A stretch of DNA of 64,000 nt from JABLTI01 sp035528035 (GCA_035528035.1 DATKZI010000014.1:1-64000); one strand, 5' to 3'; numbered from the stretch's first letter, positions 24,569-35,113 are shown. The notes: a model not told the origin generated them from the letters alone. Numbers and translations: made by a program.

Positions 24569-25426
24569 ATGACTGATAAGATTTTAGTTGTGATTCCTGC
24601 AAGAAACGAGGAAGAGTTTATTGGTAGAGTCATTGAAGGACTAGGGAGACAAAAAATTAAGCCTCTTCTAACCTTAATCATTGATGATGGTTCAACAGAT
24701 GACACCATCAAGGAGGTTAAGAAGGCGATGGAAAAAACTATGATAAAGTATAAAATTTTACAAAGAAAGGACAGAGGTTTTACTTTAGACGGTGAAGCAA
24801 GCCTAGCTCAGGTTTATAATGATGGATTTAAATCGGTAAATTTGAGTGAATTTGACTACTTGTTAATCAATGGTGCTGATTCTCTGTTATCTGATGATTA
24901 TTTTGAAAAAATGCTAAAACATTTTCATGAAAACCCCAATCTCGTTATTTCCAGTGGTACTTGCCCTTCTGAGGCTATAGATAGGGACCATGTTCACGGT
25001 TCTGCTGGTCGATTTTATAATATGGTTTTTTTTATTGATGTTTGCAAAGGTAAATTTGAGATCAGTTATGCTTGGGAATCAATACCTGTTTTTCTGGCAA
25101 ATATTAACAATAAGATTGCCATGCATTTTTCTGAGCCATTGGTTTATCATCTCCGACCCAGGAATACTCGAGCAGAACCAAAAGTATTCTATTTTAGAGG
25201 ATTAGCCATGCGGGAAGTGGGTTATTGGTTCCCGTATGCTCTTGGTAGAGTTTTGGCTAATGCTATGCACGAAAAAAGTATAAAATACGCTATTCTTATG
25301 CTTGTTGGTTATTTCAGAGGAAGAGGACTAAGCTCAAAACACAATTTTACTGAAGATTACAAGAATTACCAAAAGAAAGTTTTCATGCAAAGAATGAAAC
25401 GGTTCTTCAACAAAATTATTACATAA
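24569..25426 (+). CDS. family 2 glycosyltransferase
   Basis: The 285-residue GT2 protein opens with ILVVIPARNEEEFIGRVIEGL, followed by LIIDDGSTDDT (nucleotide-binding aspartates), a DRGFT segment and LLINGADSLLSDD in the metal-binding position. It has no clear membrane helix and so is cytoplasmic or peripheral. The later FRGLAMREVGYWFPYALGR region is typical of archaeal GT2 enzymes in glycan clusters. It is followed 25-43 bases later by a GT4 enzyme on the same strand, so the two likely build one surface glycan. Donor and acceptor are unknown. Confidence 0.8.
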   Translation: MTDKILVVIPARNEEEFIGRVIEGLGRQKIKPLLTLIIDDGSTDDTIKEVKKAMEKTMIKYKILQRKDRGFTLDGEASLAQVYNDGFKSVNLSEFDYLLINGADSLLSDDYFEKMLKHFHENPNLVISSGTCPSEAIDRDHVHGSAGRFYNMVFFIDVCKGKFEISYAWESIPVFLANINNKIAMHFSEPLVYHLRPRNTRAEPKVFYFRGLAMREVGYWFPYALGRVLANAMHEKSIKYAILMLVGYFRGRGLSSKHNFTEDYKNYQKKVFMQRMKRFFNKIIT

Positions 25427-25468
25427 CATTTTTATCTCAACATTATTCTTGTGATGCGGGTGAATAAT

Positions 25469-26593
25469 TTGGCAAAAGTATTATTTATGACACACAGTCC
25501 CATTCCCGATAATCGGATCGACCGTGAAACATTAACTCTTATATCAGAAGGTCATGAAGTCTATATTATTTATCCAAGCTCAAAGGGTAATGTTCCTAGT
25601 CATTTTAAGCAATCATATCAGATTCCCATATCAAAACGAGTATTCAGTCTTTTACCTTTTGCAAGCCAAAAATATGCTAAAAAAGTTAAGTTGGTAATTA
25701 ATGAGGTGCATCCTGATATCATACATGCTCATGACATTGTTGCTGCAAATATCGCACGTTTGATTAAAACAAAGGAGAAATTTGTATATGATGATCATGA
25801 AATTTGGGAAATTTACTTGCGAAATCGTATGAAAGAAGCAAAAGGAGGATTTAACAAACTAAAGAAGTGGTTATTTTATTTCAGGGAAAAACAAGTTTTT
25901 CCAAAGGTAAGAGATAAAATAGACTTATTAATTGTGATTAATCACTTCTGGGAGGATTATTACAGAAAGAGAAAAGTAACAAGTGATATTATCACTCTTG
26001 AAAACTTCCCGAGTAAAAAATTAATTGATAATGTTCTTAGTGACAAAATTAGTGTTGAAGAGTTCTTCACAAAAGATCAACGTAAGAAAGTCATTCACAC
26101 AACAAACATGAAAATCTCATCGGATGTAGTGAGAAATGTCATCAGCATTGCTGAAGCCGTCAATGAATTACCAGATTGGATGTTGGTTGTTTTTGGACCA
26201 GAAGATGAGAATTATATCGGAAAGAGTGTCAAGTTTTTCCAAAAAAGACCGTTGGAGGAATTCTTAGCTTGTTGTGCTAAATGTACTATAGGTGCAAATT
26301 TGATGCCTATTTACAATGATTGGTACAATTATATCTCATCGAATCGGATTTTTGAATTAACCACTCTTGGGCTTAACCTTTTTTCCACCAAAGTAAAAAC
26401 CTTGATGGACAAATTTGGTGAAAATTTTATTTGGGTTGATGAAAAAATCGAAAAAGAAGAAGTCATCAAGATACTTGAGAAAATTGATAATTATCCGCTT
26501 GGTAGCAAGATGAGGGAAATCGCGAAAAATTTCTTTTGGGAAAAACAAGAGAAAAAATTGGTAAGTTCTTACGAGAAACTATTAACAAAATAA
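25469..26593 (+). CDS. family 4-like glycosyltransferase
   Basis: The protein of about 374 residues has a GT-B fold. Its N-terminus AKVLFMTHSPIPDNRIDRE, the VHPDIIHAHDIVAANIARLI strand-helix and VYDDHEIWE are characteristic of GT4 N-domains. The C-domain carries VVFGPEDENYIG and a final E-rich region (FIWVDEKIEKEE) in place of the usual EX7E. TTG at 25469 is preferred because GGGTGA lies four to six bases ahead; GTG and ATG at 25451 and 25454 are in frame but lack a site. It is probably an operon partner of the GT2 gene upstream. Confidence 0.8.
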   Translation: MAKVLFMTHSPIPDNRIDRETLTLISEGHEVYIIYPSSKGNVPSHFKQSYQIPISKRVFSLLPFASQKYAKKVKLVINEVHPDIIHAHDIVAANIARLIKTKEKFVYDDHEIWEIYLRNRMKEAKGGFNKLKKWLFYFREKQVFPKVRDKIDLLIVINHFWEDYYRKRKVTSDIITLENFPSKKLIDNVLSDKISVEEFFTKDQRKKVIHTTNMKISSDVVRNVISIAEAVNELPDWMLVVFGPEDENYIGKSVKFFQKRPLEEFLACCAKCTIGANLMPIYNDWYNYISSNRIFELTTLGLNLFSTKVKTLMDKFGENFIWVDEKIEKEEVIKILEKIDNYPLGSKMREIAKNFFWEKQEKKLVSSYEKLLTK

Positions 26594-26692
26594 TATTTTC
26601 AGGAAAGAAAATCGGTCACATATAATTTTCGTTTACTTTTAAAATTCAAAATCAAAGTAATTATTCCAATTAATATACTTATTATTTTCAAA

Positions 26693-27316
26693 TTATTTTT
26701 TTGGTTGTCTAACCATTAACCAGTGTGCTATAGTAGTACCAGGTAATGTTGTTTCTTTAACGATTTCAAAGCCATATCTCTTATAGAGGCTTACATTATT
26801 TGCACTTTGAGTTTCTAATAAACAAGGAAGTTGTTCAGAATCAAATCTTACAAGCATTGGTCGTATTAATTTACTTGCAAAACCTTTTCCTTGATGTATA
26901 GGATCAATTCCAATAGGTGCTAAATACCAGTAATCTGATGTTGTGTATTCATCTCTTAACTGGTTAGAGAAATGACCTATTGTGAACATTCTCTTAAGAG
27001 CTTCATTATCCACATGAAACAATAGTTTCATACCACCGGCGCGAAAATTTTTCCAATTAGACATAATAAAATCATTTCTTTTATACCAAACAGCTAAACC
27101 CTCAATATTTGAAGTTGTAGCATAAACTTCACCAAAAAGAATACCAAATTTTATTCGATAATTAAAATATAGAGGAAGAATCTTTTTTCTAAAATCATCA
27201 TCAGGGAACATAAATTCTTCCAATAGATCTGTTTGAAATGCTCGCGCAAAAACATTTGCAGCTTTCTTTATATCTCGTTTCTTTAAAGGAAATAGTGCTG
27301 CTAAATCGGTACTCAT
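26693..27316 (-). CDS. GNAT-family N-acetyltransferase
   Basis: The 207-residue protein has the GNAT acyl-CoA loop in APIGIDPIHQGKGFASKLIRPML (Q/R-x-x-G-x-G/A) near residue 135, followed by LETQSANNVSLYKRYGFEIV in the last strand-helix. No substrate can be assigned. It is a single gene lying between the glycosyltransferase and aminotransferase genes and read in the opposite direction. Confidence 0.85.
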   Translation of the reverse strand: MSTDLAALFPLKKRDIKKAANVFARAFQTDLLEEFMFPDDDFRKKILPLYFNYRIKFGILFGEVYATTSNIEGLAVWYKRNDFIMSNWKNFRAGGMKLLFHVDNEALKRMFTIGHFSNQLRDEYTTSDYWYLAPIGIDPIHQGKGFASKLIRPMLVRFDSEQLPCLLETQSANNVSLYKRYGFEIVKETTLPGTTIAHWLMVRQPKK

Positions 27317-27514
27317 AATTTCATATTATTTAAGAAATATATAAAAATTTGTTATTTGAGAATAAACGATTTTTTATCTAAATTAGAGTTTTTATAATAG
27401 TTTCTAGGTTTAAAAAAATTGTAAAAAGAGAAGAAAATATTTGATTTTGTATAAAAGATTTTTATTTCAGTGAAAGTATTATCACTTCAAAAGTAGTTTA
27501 AGGTTGAATTTATT

Positions 27515-29257
27515 ATGGCATCTAAGGACATAGAACAAGTTAAAGCAGAGATAGTGGAAAAATATAAGAAAATGACTCCAAAATCAGGCAAAATGTTTAC
27601 AGAAGCTCAAAAATATTTACCGGGTGGAGAAACGAGAAATATCACTTATTTTTACCCTTATCCATTTTATGTTGTTAAAGGAGAGGGCAGTTATCTTGAG
27701 GATGTTGATGGAAATAAATATCTTGATGTTCAAAACAATATGACCGTTCATCTTCATGGTCATGCACATCCCAAAATTACTGAAGCAATACAAAAGCAGG
27801 CTAGTTTAGGAACTGCTCACAATGCACCAACAGCTAATCAATATCAATTAGCAAAAATGCTTTGTGACCGTCTTCCCTCTGTTGATGAGATTCGTTTCTG
27901 CAATTCTGGAACTGAAGCAACTATGTTTGCTCTTCGTGCTGCTCGAGAATTTACTGGGAAGGATCGAATTATCTTAACAGATGGTTGTTATCATGGCTCA
28001 CATGATTATGTTGAGGTCAATTTTGATGGAGCTATGTTTACAGAAGGATTGCCTAAGCCAACAGTTGAGCGAGGTATATCAAAAACAATTTTGAAAGATA
28101 TTTATGTTGTTCCTTTTAATGACTTGAAGATAGTAGAAAAAGTAATGAAGAGACATCATAAGAAAATTGCTGCTATAATGATCGAACCCTTGATGGGGTT
28201 TGCTGGTGGTGTCGTAGCTACTCAAGAATACCTTCAAGGATTACGAGATTTGACTAAAAAATATAATATTCTACTAATTTTCGATGAGGTTATTACCTTC
28301 AGATTATCTACTGGTGGAATGCAAAAACTAACAGGTATTTATCCCGACTTGACAGCTTTAGGTAAGACAATCGGTGGAGGACTACCAGTAGGTGCTTTTG
28401 GTGGTAGAAAAGATATTATGGAACAATTCAATCTTGTCAAGAAGAGAAATTATATTATGCATTCTGGAACATTTAGTGGTAATTCTCTAACAATGGCTGC
28501 TGGGAAGGTTGCTCTTGAATTATATAATGAAGCAGAAATCAATCGTGTTGGTAAACTTGGCGACCGTTTGAAAAAAGGTTTACGAGAGATTATGGATTCA
28601 CTAGACATAAAATGTCATGTCGATGGTATTCAATCACTTTGTTATATACAATTCCCTGATACTATTGCACAAAATAAAAAGGAAATATCATTCAATACCA
28701 TCCCTTATCTTGAACTCTCTGATTATGTACGAATGGCTATGACAATAAATGGTTTATATGGAATTTCTCGAGGAGTTATTGGATTCTTACTTTCAACAGC
28801 TATGGATGAAGCATTTATCGATGAGGTATTGGTTCGATTTAGAAAAACAATGGAAATGGTTCTACCAATATATAATGATCTTAAACCCTACCAAGGATTT
28901 GCTGGAATAATCTATGCAATGATGAAAAAATTAAATCTTAATGAGAAATTTAAGAAAGAATATTCTAACGATAAATACTCGTTGCTTTTGGTTGCTAAAG
29001 ACGATCCTCACGCAATTAAGCTCGATGTTGCTAATGGCCATGTCATTTTTACTCCAATTAATAATACAAAAGAAGAAATAAATAAAATCAAGAAGGAATG
29101 TCAAGGAGCAATTATTACCTCAAGACCAACATTCCTAGGTCTCGGAGTTGGCAAAACTAAACCATTGAAAGCTATCTTACAAGGGCGTTTGAAAATTAAA
29201 GGATTAAAGTATGTTCAAAAATTCACAAAATATTTTTCATTATTGCGTACTGAATGA
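27515..29257 (+). CDS. class III aminotransferase (glutamate-1-semialdehyde aminomutase-like) with C-terminal extension
   Basis: The first 440 residues form a fold-type I PLP enzyme of class III: CNSGTEATMFALRAAREFTGK, the DEV motif in ILLIFDEVITFRL, and the PLP lysine near residue 284 in TALGKTIGGGLPVGAFGG. SGTFSGNSLTMAAG follows, as in glutamate-1-semialdehyde aminomutase. About 140 further residues follow the usual end and are not part of that family. AAGGTTGA precedes the ATG. Substrate cannot be read; nearby genes do not indicate tetrapyrrole synthesis, so another amino-transfer is as likely. Confidence 0.85.
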   Translation: MASKDIEQVKAEIVEKYKKMTPKSGKMFTEAQKYLPGGETRNITYFYPYPFYVVKGEGSYLEDVDGNKYLDVQNNMTVHLHGHAHPKITEAIQKQASLGTAHNAPTANQYQLAKMLCDRLPSVDEIRFCNSGTEATMFALRAAREFTGKDRIILTDGCYHGSHDYVEVNFDGAMFTEGLPKPTVERGISKTILKDIYVVPFNDLKIVEKVMKRHHKKIAAIMIEPLMGFAGGVVATQEYLQGLRDLTKKYNILLIFDEVITFRLSTGGMQKLTGIYPDLTALGKTIGGGLPVGAFGGRKDIMEQFNLVKKRNYIMHSGTFSGNSLTMAAGKVALELYNEAEINRVGKLGDRLKKGLREIMDSLDIKCHVDGIQSLCYIQFPDTIAQNKKEISFNTIPYLELSDYVRMAMTINGLYGISRGVIGFLLSTAMDEAFIDEVLVRFRKTMEMVLPIYNDLKPYQGFAGIIYAMMKKLNLNEKFKKEYSNDKYSLLLVAKDDPHAIKLDVANGHVIFTPINNTKEEINKIKKECQGAIITSRPTFLGLGVGKTKPLKAILQGRLKIKGLKYVQKFTKYFSLLRTE

Positions 29258-29288
29258 TTTTATAGAAATTATTTCTTTAAAAAAAATA

Positions 29289-29309
29289 GAAGGGATTAGT
29301 AATCTCTTA
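29289..29309. terminator. bidirectional terminator between aminotransferase and metzincin genes
   Basis: AAGGGATTAGTAATCTCTT is a near-perfect stem. It is followed by TATTTTTAATTTTT on the plus strand and by CTATTTTTTTT on the minus strand. On the minus strand it lies directly after the stop of the extended metzincin frame at 29313, not after the TGA at 29649. Confidence 0.6.
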
Positions 29310-29312
29310 TTT

Positions 29313-31280
29313 TTAATTTTTATCTCTAGTTCTCTTAGAAATAAACAACAAAAATGGTATAAATAAAAGAAATGAAGGTAATATATAGAGAGGAATTGAG
29401 CTAGTTAGACAGTCTAATGAGGATATTATATCATATAATTGTCTATATTTCAAAAAGGCTTCTAGATAATTCATCGAATCTAAATCTGATCCAGCACTAT
29501 TTATTAAGGCATCAATTTCTGCTAAACGAGTGGTATTATGTAATGGAGTATTTCTATAAGTATCAATAGCAAGTTTATTGCGATAATATACAACAAAACT
29601 TGATGTGCGATAAAGTGAATCCTTTAGAAAGATACTGAAATAAGGTGTTCATTCTGCATAGTAGCTCATTACGTCTCGTATAAAACCACCTGCGCCTTCT
29701 GTAGCATCATTTCTTATTTCAGCATGTAGAAATCCTAACACATGACCTATTTCATGAATGAGAAGTGTAGATAAACCAGAACGTGGGGTAATTCCATCGC
29801 TAGCATAATAGCGATTAAGATCCTTAAAACAGACAACATTACCCTCACCACCTAAACCAGTATATTCATGATATTCACCATAACTCCAGGCTACCATGGA
29901 AATATTTTGTAGCAAGAGAACCCAATCAGTAAATGTGGCTTCACCCTTATCCAAATCAAAGAAATCATCAGCAATATCTTGGAAAGCATAAAAGATACCA
30001 ATTCCATCAAGATATGTCCAATCAGAACGATACCAAGGATATGAGCCTAATTCAGCAGCACCGAATGTATAATCATCAATTATTTGTTGTAGTGAAGGAT
30101 AATCTGCTAATTCTATCCAAGTATCTTCCAGGATCATTGTACCAACTTCTTGTGGAACAACATATTCAAATGCTTCTTCAGCTATCTCCTCATGATAAAT
30201 CCAAGCTAAATCCTCTTGACTATAACCATGTGTTGCTTCATCATTTATTAATAAAATCTGTGCACTTATTTCTCTTTGATTATATAGTAGGCCATCTCCT
30301 CGAGCACCAACATCAGAAACAATATCATTAAGGTAGTCTATTAAATAGGTATTAAGTTGAGTATTAAAACCAATTGTACCTGGAATGTATCCTTCAAGGT
30401 ATGTATCAAGGTCTACTGTAAGATAATCAAAATCACCTTCATAAGCATCATAATTCCACCAAATATCAGTCCATTGGGTGTACCATTGATAAGAATAAGG
30501 ATCAATGAAAAATAATCTATTTTGGAATCCCCAACAAGGATAAGGATACTCTACATCTGGATTAAGTTCATTATCCCATTCCAAACGAAACCAATCAACA
30601 GTAACATTAGAATCAGGATCAACTTCATCTATTTCAAACCAATGTTCAAAACTATGATCAGGTGTATCATATCTTGATTGATTTAGAAAATAAATTGCAT
30701 AACTTGGTTCCGTGGGTGTATATCCTTTATTTGTACAAAGGTATTCTTCTAATGCTGAACCATTAATAGCTCGACCATCTTGCTCATAAAAGATAGACAT
30801 AGGTTCTCCTGTTTCTTCTTGAAGATTTAATTGAGTAGAATTTAATGCACTTGTTACTCCATCCCAAGAATTCGTATCAATAAAGGAATTCAAAGCAGTT
30901 TCATAACTTGGAGATGAAAAATAAAAATTAAAGTCCATATTAATTTTCAAATCAAGCAATGAATCATATGTTTGGGTATCTTCATTCCAAATATAATCAA
31001 CACCAATGTAAGTTAATGTTGTTTGTAATTCATCATTAAACATCTGTAAATCAATATAATCCTCTTCATAACCAACAAAAACAATATCTAAAGGAATTGT
31101 TATTTCAGCTAAAGGAGGGTCATCAACTTCATATCCAGGGCTTTTAGTATTTTCAACTAAATTAAAATTGGTCAAGGCGTTCATAGGTATAAAGCATAGA
31201 AAGAAAAGAATTAGGAAAACACTAAAAGAAATACGTCTATTTTTATAGATAAGTAGAGATGATTTTTGGTTATTGGTCAT
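29313..31280 (-). CDS. secreted metzincin-type zinc metalloprotease with in-frame TGA before its C-terminal anchor
   Basis: ATG at 31280 (GGAG eight bases ahead) starts a protein with a signal-anchor helix near residues 17-35. The zinc motif HEIGHVLGFLH (residues 509-519, HExxHxxGxxH) and a Met-turn (DVMSYY, Met538) identify a metzincin, acting outside the cell. The frame meets TGA at 29649-29651 after residue 543, then stays open for 111 codons in the same frame to TAA at 29313. The extension ends in a hydrophobic anchor (SIPLYILPSFLLFIPFLLFIS) and KRTRDK. Reading TGA as Trp gives YYAEWTPYF. Termination would yield a soluble form; read-through or a corrected base would yield an anchored one. 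Confidence 0.75.
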
Positions 31281-31406
31281 ATCAATCGCTCCAAAATCAA
31301 GAACTATAAAGTAAACTGCTTTTGAAAGTATAAATTTAAGCACAAGTCTTGATTATTAAAAGGAATTAACACTCAAAAGGATTGAATGTCAATTTCAAAT
31401 AAAAAA

Positions 31407-33218
31407 TCATTCATTAAAAACTTCACTTATCTCAGAAATCCATTCCGCTGATTGATGTTTAAAGTAAGTTTCATAGAGCTCTGAGTAAAGTCCGCCTTCA
31501 CTCATAAGTGTTTCATGATCTCCTTCTTCAACGATTTCACCATGATCAAGAACAATTATTCTATCGGAGTTTTTAATAGTAGTTAATCTATGAGCGATAA
31601 CAATTGAAGTTCTATTTGCTAATAACTTATCTAAAGCATCTTGGATTTTTGATTCTGTGTAGGCATCAACCGCTGCAGTTGCTTCATCTAGTATCAGTAT
31701 TTTTGGATCAGATAATAATGTTCTAGCAAAGGAAATCATTTGTCTTTGCCCAGCAGATAGACCTTTTCCCCTTTCTCCTAGTTCTGTTTCTAAACCATCT
31801 GGAAGAGCATCAATAAACTCTCGAGCGGAAACAATATCTATTACTCGATTTACTTCATCAATTGTTGCATCTGGTTTACTAAAACGAATATTATCAAGGA
31901 CTGTCCCACTAAACAAGAAAACATCTTGACTAACCAATCCTATGTGCTTTCTAAGATAATGAATATCATAATCCCGTAAATCAACACTATCAATTTTTAT
32001 TGATCCACTGCTGATATCATAGAATCTCATAATCAAGGAAGCTATAGTTGATTTTCCTGCACCAGTCTGACCAACAATAGCTATAGATTCAGCTGGTTTT
32101 ATTACGAAATTAACATTCTTTAGAACTGGAGCTCCCGGTTCGTATTCATGATAAACATTTTCAAAAACTATATGACCTTTGATTTCTTGGAAGATAGGAT
32201 TAACAGGATTTTTTATCTTGTTTTCTGTATCAATAATACTGAATATTCTCTCCATAGCAGCAAAACCACTTTGTATTGTTGAAATTTGGGAAGCAACACG
32301 AGCAAGTGGATAAAGGAATCTGTTCAATAACAAAATAAAGAAGAGTATAGATGATATAGATGTAAAAGAATGGAAAACTAACCAACTACCAAAGACATTG
32401 ATACTAAAAATACCTAGAACACTTATACCATCCAAAACTGGCCATATTCCGGTAACTGCAAATGCTCTCTTTCTAGCAAAATAGTATGTCTTATTATTTA
32501 TTACATCAAATTCTTCTTTTGATATTTCTTCACGGCCAAATGCTTTAGCTATGGAAATTCCAGAAACACTTTCTTGGAAAGAAGCATTTACTTCACCAAT
32601 TGCAGCACGCCATTTACCACTAGTTCTTCTAGTAAATTTTCTAAATAGAAGTGCTGCTAGAAAGACTATTGGACCCATACCTAATGTTATCAAAGATAAT
32701 TGCCAATTGATAAAGAACATTATACCAAGAACAGCAAAGACAATTACAAAGTTTGAGATAAATTGAGCAACAACATTAATCATTTCATTAAGCTCTTGTG
32801 AGTCATTTGTTAAACGAGACATAATTTCTCCTGTTGCTTGTTTATCGTAAAAAGCTAAATCGTGTTCCTGCAAACTATTGTAGGTTTCCATCTGTATCCT
32901 TTTTATAACCTTTTGAGTTATGATAATAATAATTACATTTTGAATAACTTGTAATACCCATAATAGTAAACTTAATCCTACATAAGCAATAGCATTAGGG
33001 GCTACCATTTTCCATTCATTACTTAATTCTAATTTATCATATGCTCTTTGAACCATTAATGGTGGAACAATATTTAATCCTGCTAGAGCTAAAATAAGGA
33101 ATATTACAACAATCAACTGCCTTTTATATGAAATTAAATATTTCCAGAAACGACTTAATAATTCTTTATCAGAGTAGATTCTATCGTAGCTTTTTTTATT
33201 AGTTTTTGTTTCGTACAT
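31407..33218 (-). CDS. ABC exporter half-transporter with consensus catalytic site
   Basis: The 603-residue protein has six membrane helices (residues 30-310) followed by a nucleotide-binding domain. Walker A is GQTGAGKST, the signature is LSAGQRQ, Walker B ends LILDEATAAVD with the catalytic glutamate, and the H-loop is IAHRLTT. ATG follows immediately on the TAG of its partner, with GGAGG inside that gene. The pair most likely forms a heterodimeric exporter of drugs, lipids or peptides, as in TM287/288 or LmrCD. The substrate is unknown. Confidence 0.9.
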   Translation of the reverse strand: MYETKTNKKSYDRIYSDKELLSRFWKYLISYKRQLIVVIFLILALAGLNIVPPLMVQRAYDKLELSNEWKMVAPNAIAYVGLSLLLWVLQVIQNVIIIIITQKVIKRIQMETYNSLQEHDLAFYDKQATGEIMSRLTNDSQELNEMINVVAQFISNFVIVFAVLGIMFFINWQLSLITLGMGPIVFLAALLFRKFTRRTSGKWRAAIGEVNASFQESVSGISIAKAFGREEISKEEFDVINNKTYYFARKRAFAVTGIWPVLDGISVLGIFSINVFGSWLVFHSFTSISSILFFILLLNRFLYPLARVASQISTIQSGFAAMERIFSIIDTENKIKNPVNPIFQEIKGHIVFENVYHEYEPGAPVLKNVNFVIKPAESIAIVGQTGAGKSTIASLIMRFYDISSGSIKIDSVDLRDYDIHYLRKHIGLVSQDVFLFSGTVLDNIRFSKPDATIDEVNRVIDIVSAREFIDALPDGLETELGERGKGLSAGQRQMISFARTLLSDPKILILDEATAAVDAYTESKIQDALDKLLANRTSIVIAHRLTTIKNSDRIIVLDHGEIVEEGDHETLMSEGGLYSELYETYFKHQSAEWISEISEVFNE

Positions 33219-35006
33219 CTAATGTTCCTCCATTACTTTCATTGGTGGTAACTCTGAAAATCTTTCAAACAATCTTCGATAATCTATATTCCTTAGTATA
33301 AGTTCCGAATGCGTACCATGATCCATTAACACACCATTACGTAAAACAATAATTATGTCAGCATTTTTTATGGTTGCTAAGCGATGAGTAATGATAAAAG
33401 TCGTTCTATTTTTTAGTACATTAGCAATAGCTGTTTGGATTTTTCGTTCTGTTTCAGCATCAATAGCGCTACTAGCATCATCTAAAATAAGAATAACTGG
33501 ATTTACTAATAATGCCCTAGCAATAGCAATACGTTGTTTTTGTCCACCAGAAAGAGTAACTCCTCGTTCACCTACAACAGTATCGTATCCACTCTCAAAA
33601 TCTTCAATAAAATCATGAGCTTGAGCTAATCTTGCTACAGTCTCAATTTCCTCTTGGGTAGCATCAGGTTTCCCATAAGAAATATTATCACGGATCGATT
33701 TGCTGAAAAGGAAAATTTCTTGTTCGATAACTCCAATATGATCTCTTAATTTGGCAATATTCAAATCACGAATGTTTATACCATCTAGATAAATAGCTCC
33801 ATCTGTAGGGTCATACAATCTCATAAGCAATTTAATTAATGTAGATTTACCAGAGCCAGGATTGCCAATTATTGCGACATTCGCTCCACCTGGAACCTCA
33901 AAATCAATTTCTTTTAACGCTTTTCTTCGTGTACTGCCACCATTATAAGAAAATGACACATTTTTAAATTTTACAGTTCCTTCAACTTTTGACCAATCAA
34001 CAGGATTTGTTGGATTTAGAACATATTCTTTTCTTTCTTCCATTTCATAAATTCTCTTCGCTGCAGCCATACCAATTTGAAATTGTGTAATTGACCAACC
34101 AATTTGCCAGGTAGGCATATTTAATGTCATCATAAGCATAACAAAAGTAACCAATCCACCAAGTGTAATACTACCTTTTGTAACTTCATAAGCACCCCAT
34201 AAAAAGCTTACAGCTATAAGTATAACAGTTACCAAAATAGCATAATATCTTGCACTTATAACACCTCTGCGAGTATTAATAACACGTAATTTTTCTGCTT
34301 CTTTTTCAAAAGCTACTATTTCTTCTTCTTCTTTTACAAAAGCTCTAACGACTCTCATCCCAGTAATACTTTCTTGTAATCTTGAGTTTAATAAACTGTT
34401 TTGCTCCATTTGTGCTTTAGATATCGGTCTTAATTTTCTATTAAATTCCCAAATTGTTATAGCAAATAAGGGAATAGAACCAGCTACTAGTAGAGTCATT
34501 TTCGGACTAATTGTTAACATAAGTGAGACAGAAAAAATAATTGTAAAAATAGCTTCAAAAAGGAATTTTATACCTGGAGATATAAAAATATTCATTTGTC
34601 TTGTATCATAAGTAGCGCATGCCATTACATCTCCTACACGAATCCTATCATGAAATTCTTGACTCTTTTCCAACATATTATCATAAAATTCTTCTGTTAC
34701 ATTTCTTGTTACTTTATGAGCCATCACTTCATTTGCAAAACTTTGAACATAATCACCAATAGTTCTTAAAATACCTGCTATAGCAATATATGATGAGGTT
34801 ATAATTATTTTAATAAAAAGTTCATGAATTTGCTCTTGAGTTGGTGATAAAATATTCGAAAATTCATCTAATAAATCAAAAACATTTCCAATAAATAAAG
34901 GTGTAAAAGAAACAGTTGCAATGAAGATCATTAGGAAAAGAATCATTAATAGAAATAACCATTTTTCTTTAATAACGTGCTTAGCGAACCATTTTTTGTA
35001 ACTCAT
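33219..35006 (-). CDS. ABC exporter half-transporter with degenerate ATP site
   Basis: The 595-residue protein has six membrane helices and a nucleotide-binding domain with Walker A GNPGSGKST, signature LSGGQKQ and H-loop ITHRLAT. Its Walker B reads LILDDASSAID: the catalytic Glu is Asp. That is the usual mark of the non-hydrolysing site in heterodimeric exporters. It is the first gene of a two-gene operon with its partner directly adjacent. A palindrome covering a TATA-like box lies about 90 bases upstream and may control the operon. Confidence 0.9.
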   Translation of the reverse strand: MSYKKWFAKHVIKEKWLFLLMILFLMIFIATVSFTPLFIGNVFDLLDEFSNILSPTQEQIHELFIKIIITSSYIAIAGILRTIGDYVQSFANEVMAHKVTRNVTEEFYDNMLEKSQEFHDRIRVGDVMACATYDTRQMNIFISPGIKFLFEAIFTIIFSVSLMLTISPKMTLLVAGSIPLFAITIWEFNRKLRPISKAQMEQNSLLNSRLQESITGMRVVRAFVKEEEEIVAFEKEAEKLRVINTRRGVISARYYAILVTVILIAVSFLWGAYEVTKGSITLGGLVTFVMLMMTLNMPTWQIGWSITQFQIGMAAAKRIYEMEERKEYVLNPTNPVDWSKVEGTVKFKNVSFSYNGGSTRRKALKEIDFEVPGGANVAIIGNPGSGKSTLIKLLMRLYDPTDGAIYLDGINIRDLNIAKLRDHIGVIEQEIFLFSKSIRDNISYGKPDATQEEIETVARLAQAHDFIEDFESGYDTVVGERGVTLSGGQKQRIAIARALLVNPVILILDDASSAIDAETERKIQTAIANVLKNRTTFIITHRLATIKNADIIIVLRNGVLMDHGTHSELILRNIDYRRLFERFSELPPMKVMEEH

Positions 35007-35095
35007 TTTATTCTACCTGAATTTAATTGGTTATTTTTACTTTAACAAATGAACTTTTCTCATTATGCGTATGAATTTAGCATAAAGTATAAACA

Positions 35096-35113
35096 AGAGG
35101 TTTATAAACCTCT
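35096..35113 (-). promoter_or_regulatory. 18-bp palindrome enclosing a TATA-like box, putative operator of the ABC exporter operon
   Basis: AGAGGTTTATAAACCTCT is a perfect palindrome whose centre is TTTATAAA. A start site about 26 bases downstream on the minus strand (near 35078) would give a leader of about 70 bases to the ABC exporter gene. A repressor binding here would block TATA-binding protein. No regulator gene is adjacent, and the palindrome could also form an RNA hairpin. Confidence 0.45.

Noticed and set aside
18381..29651. Genome-wide use of TGA as Trp
   Set aside because: TGA ends other genes where read-through would make no sense, such as the overlapping ATGA between the B and C subunit genes and the H subunit stop. 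TGG is used for Trp throughout.
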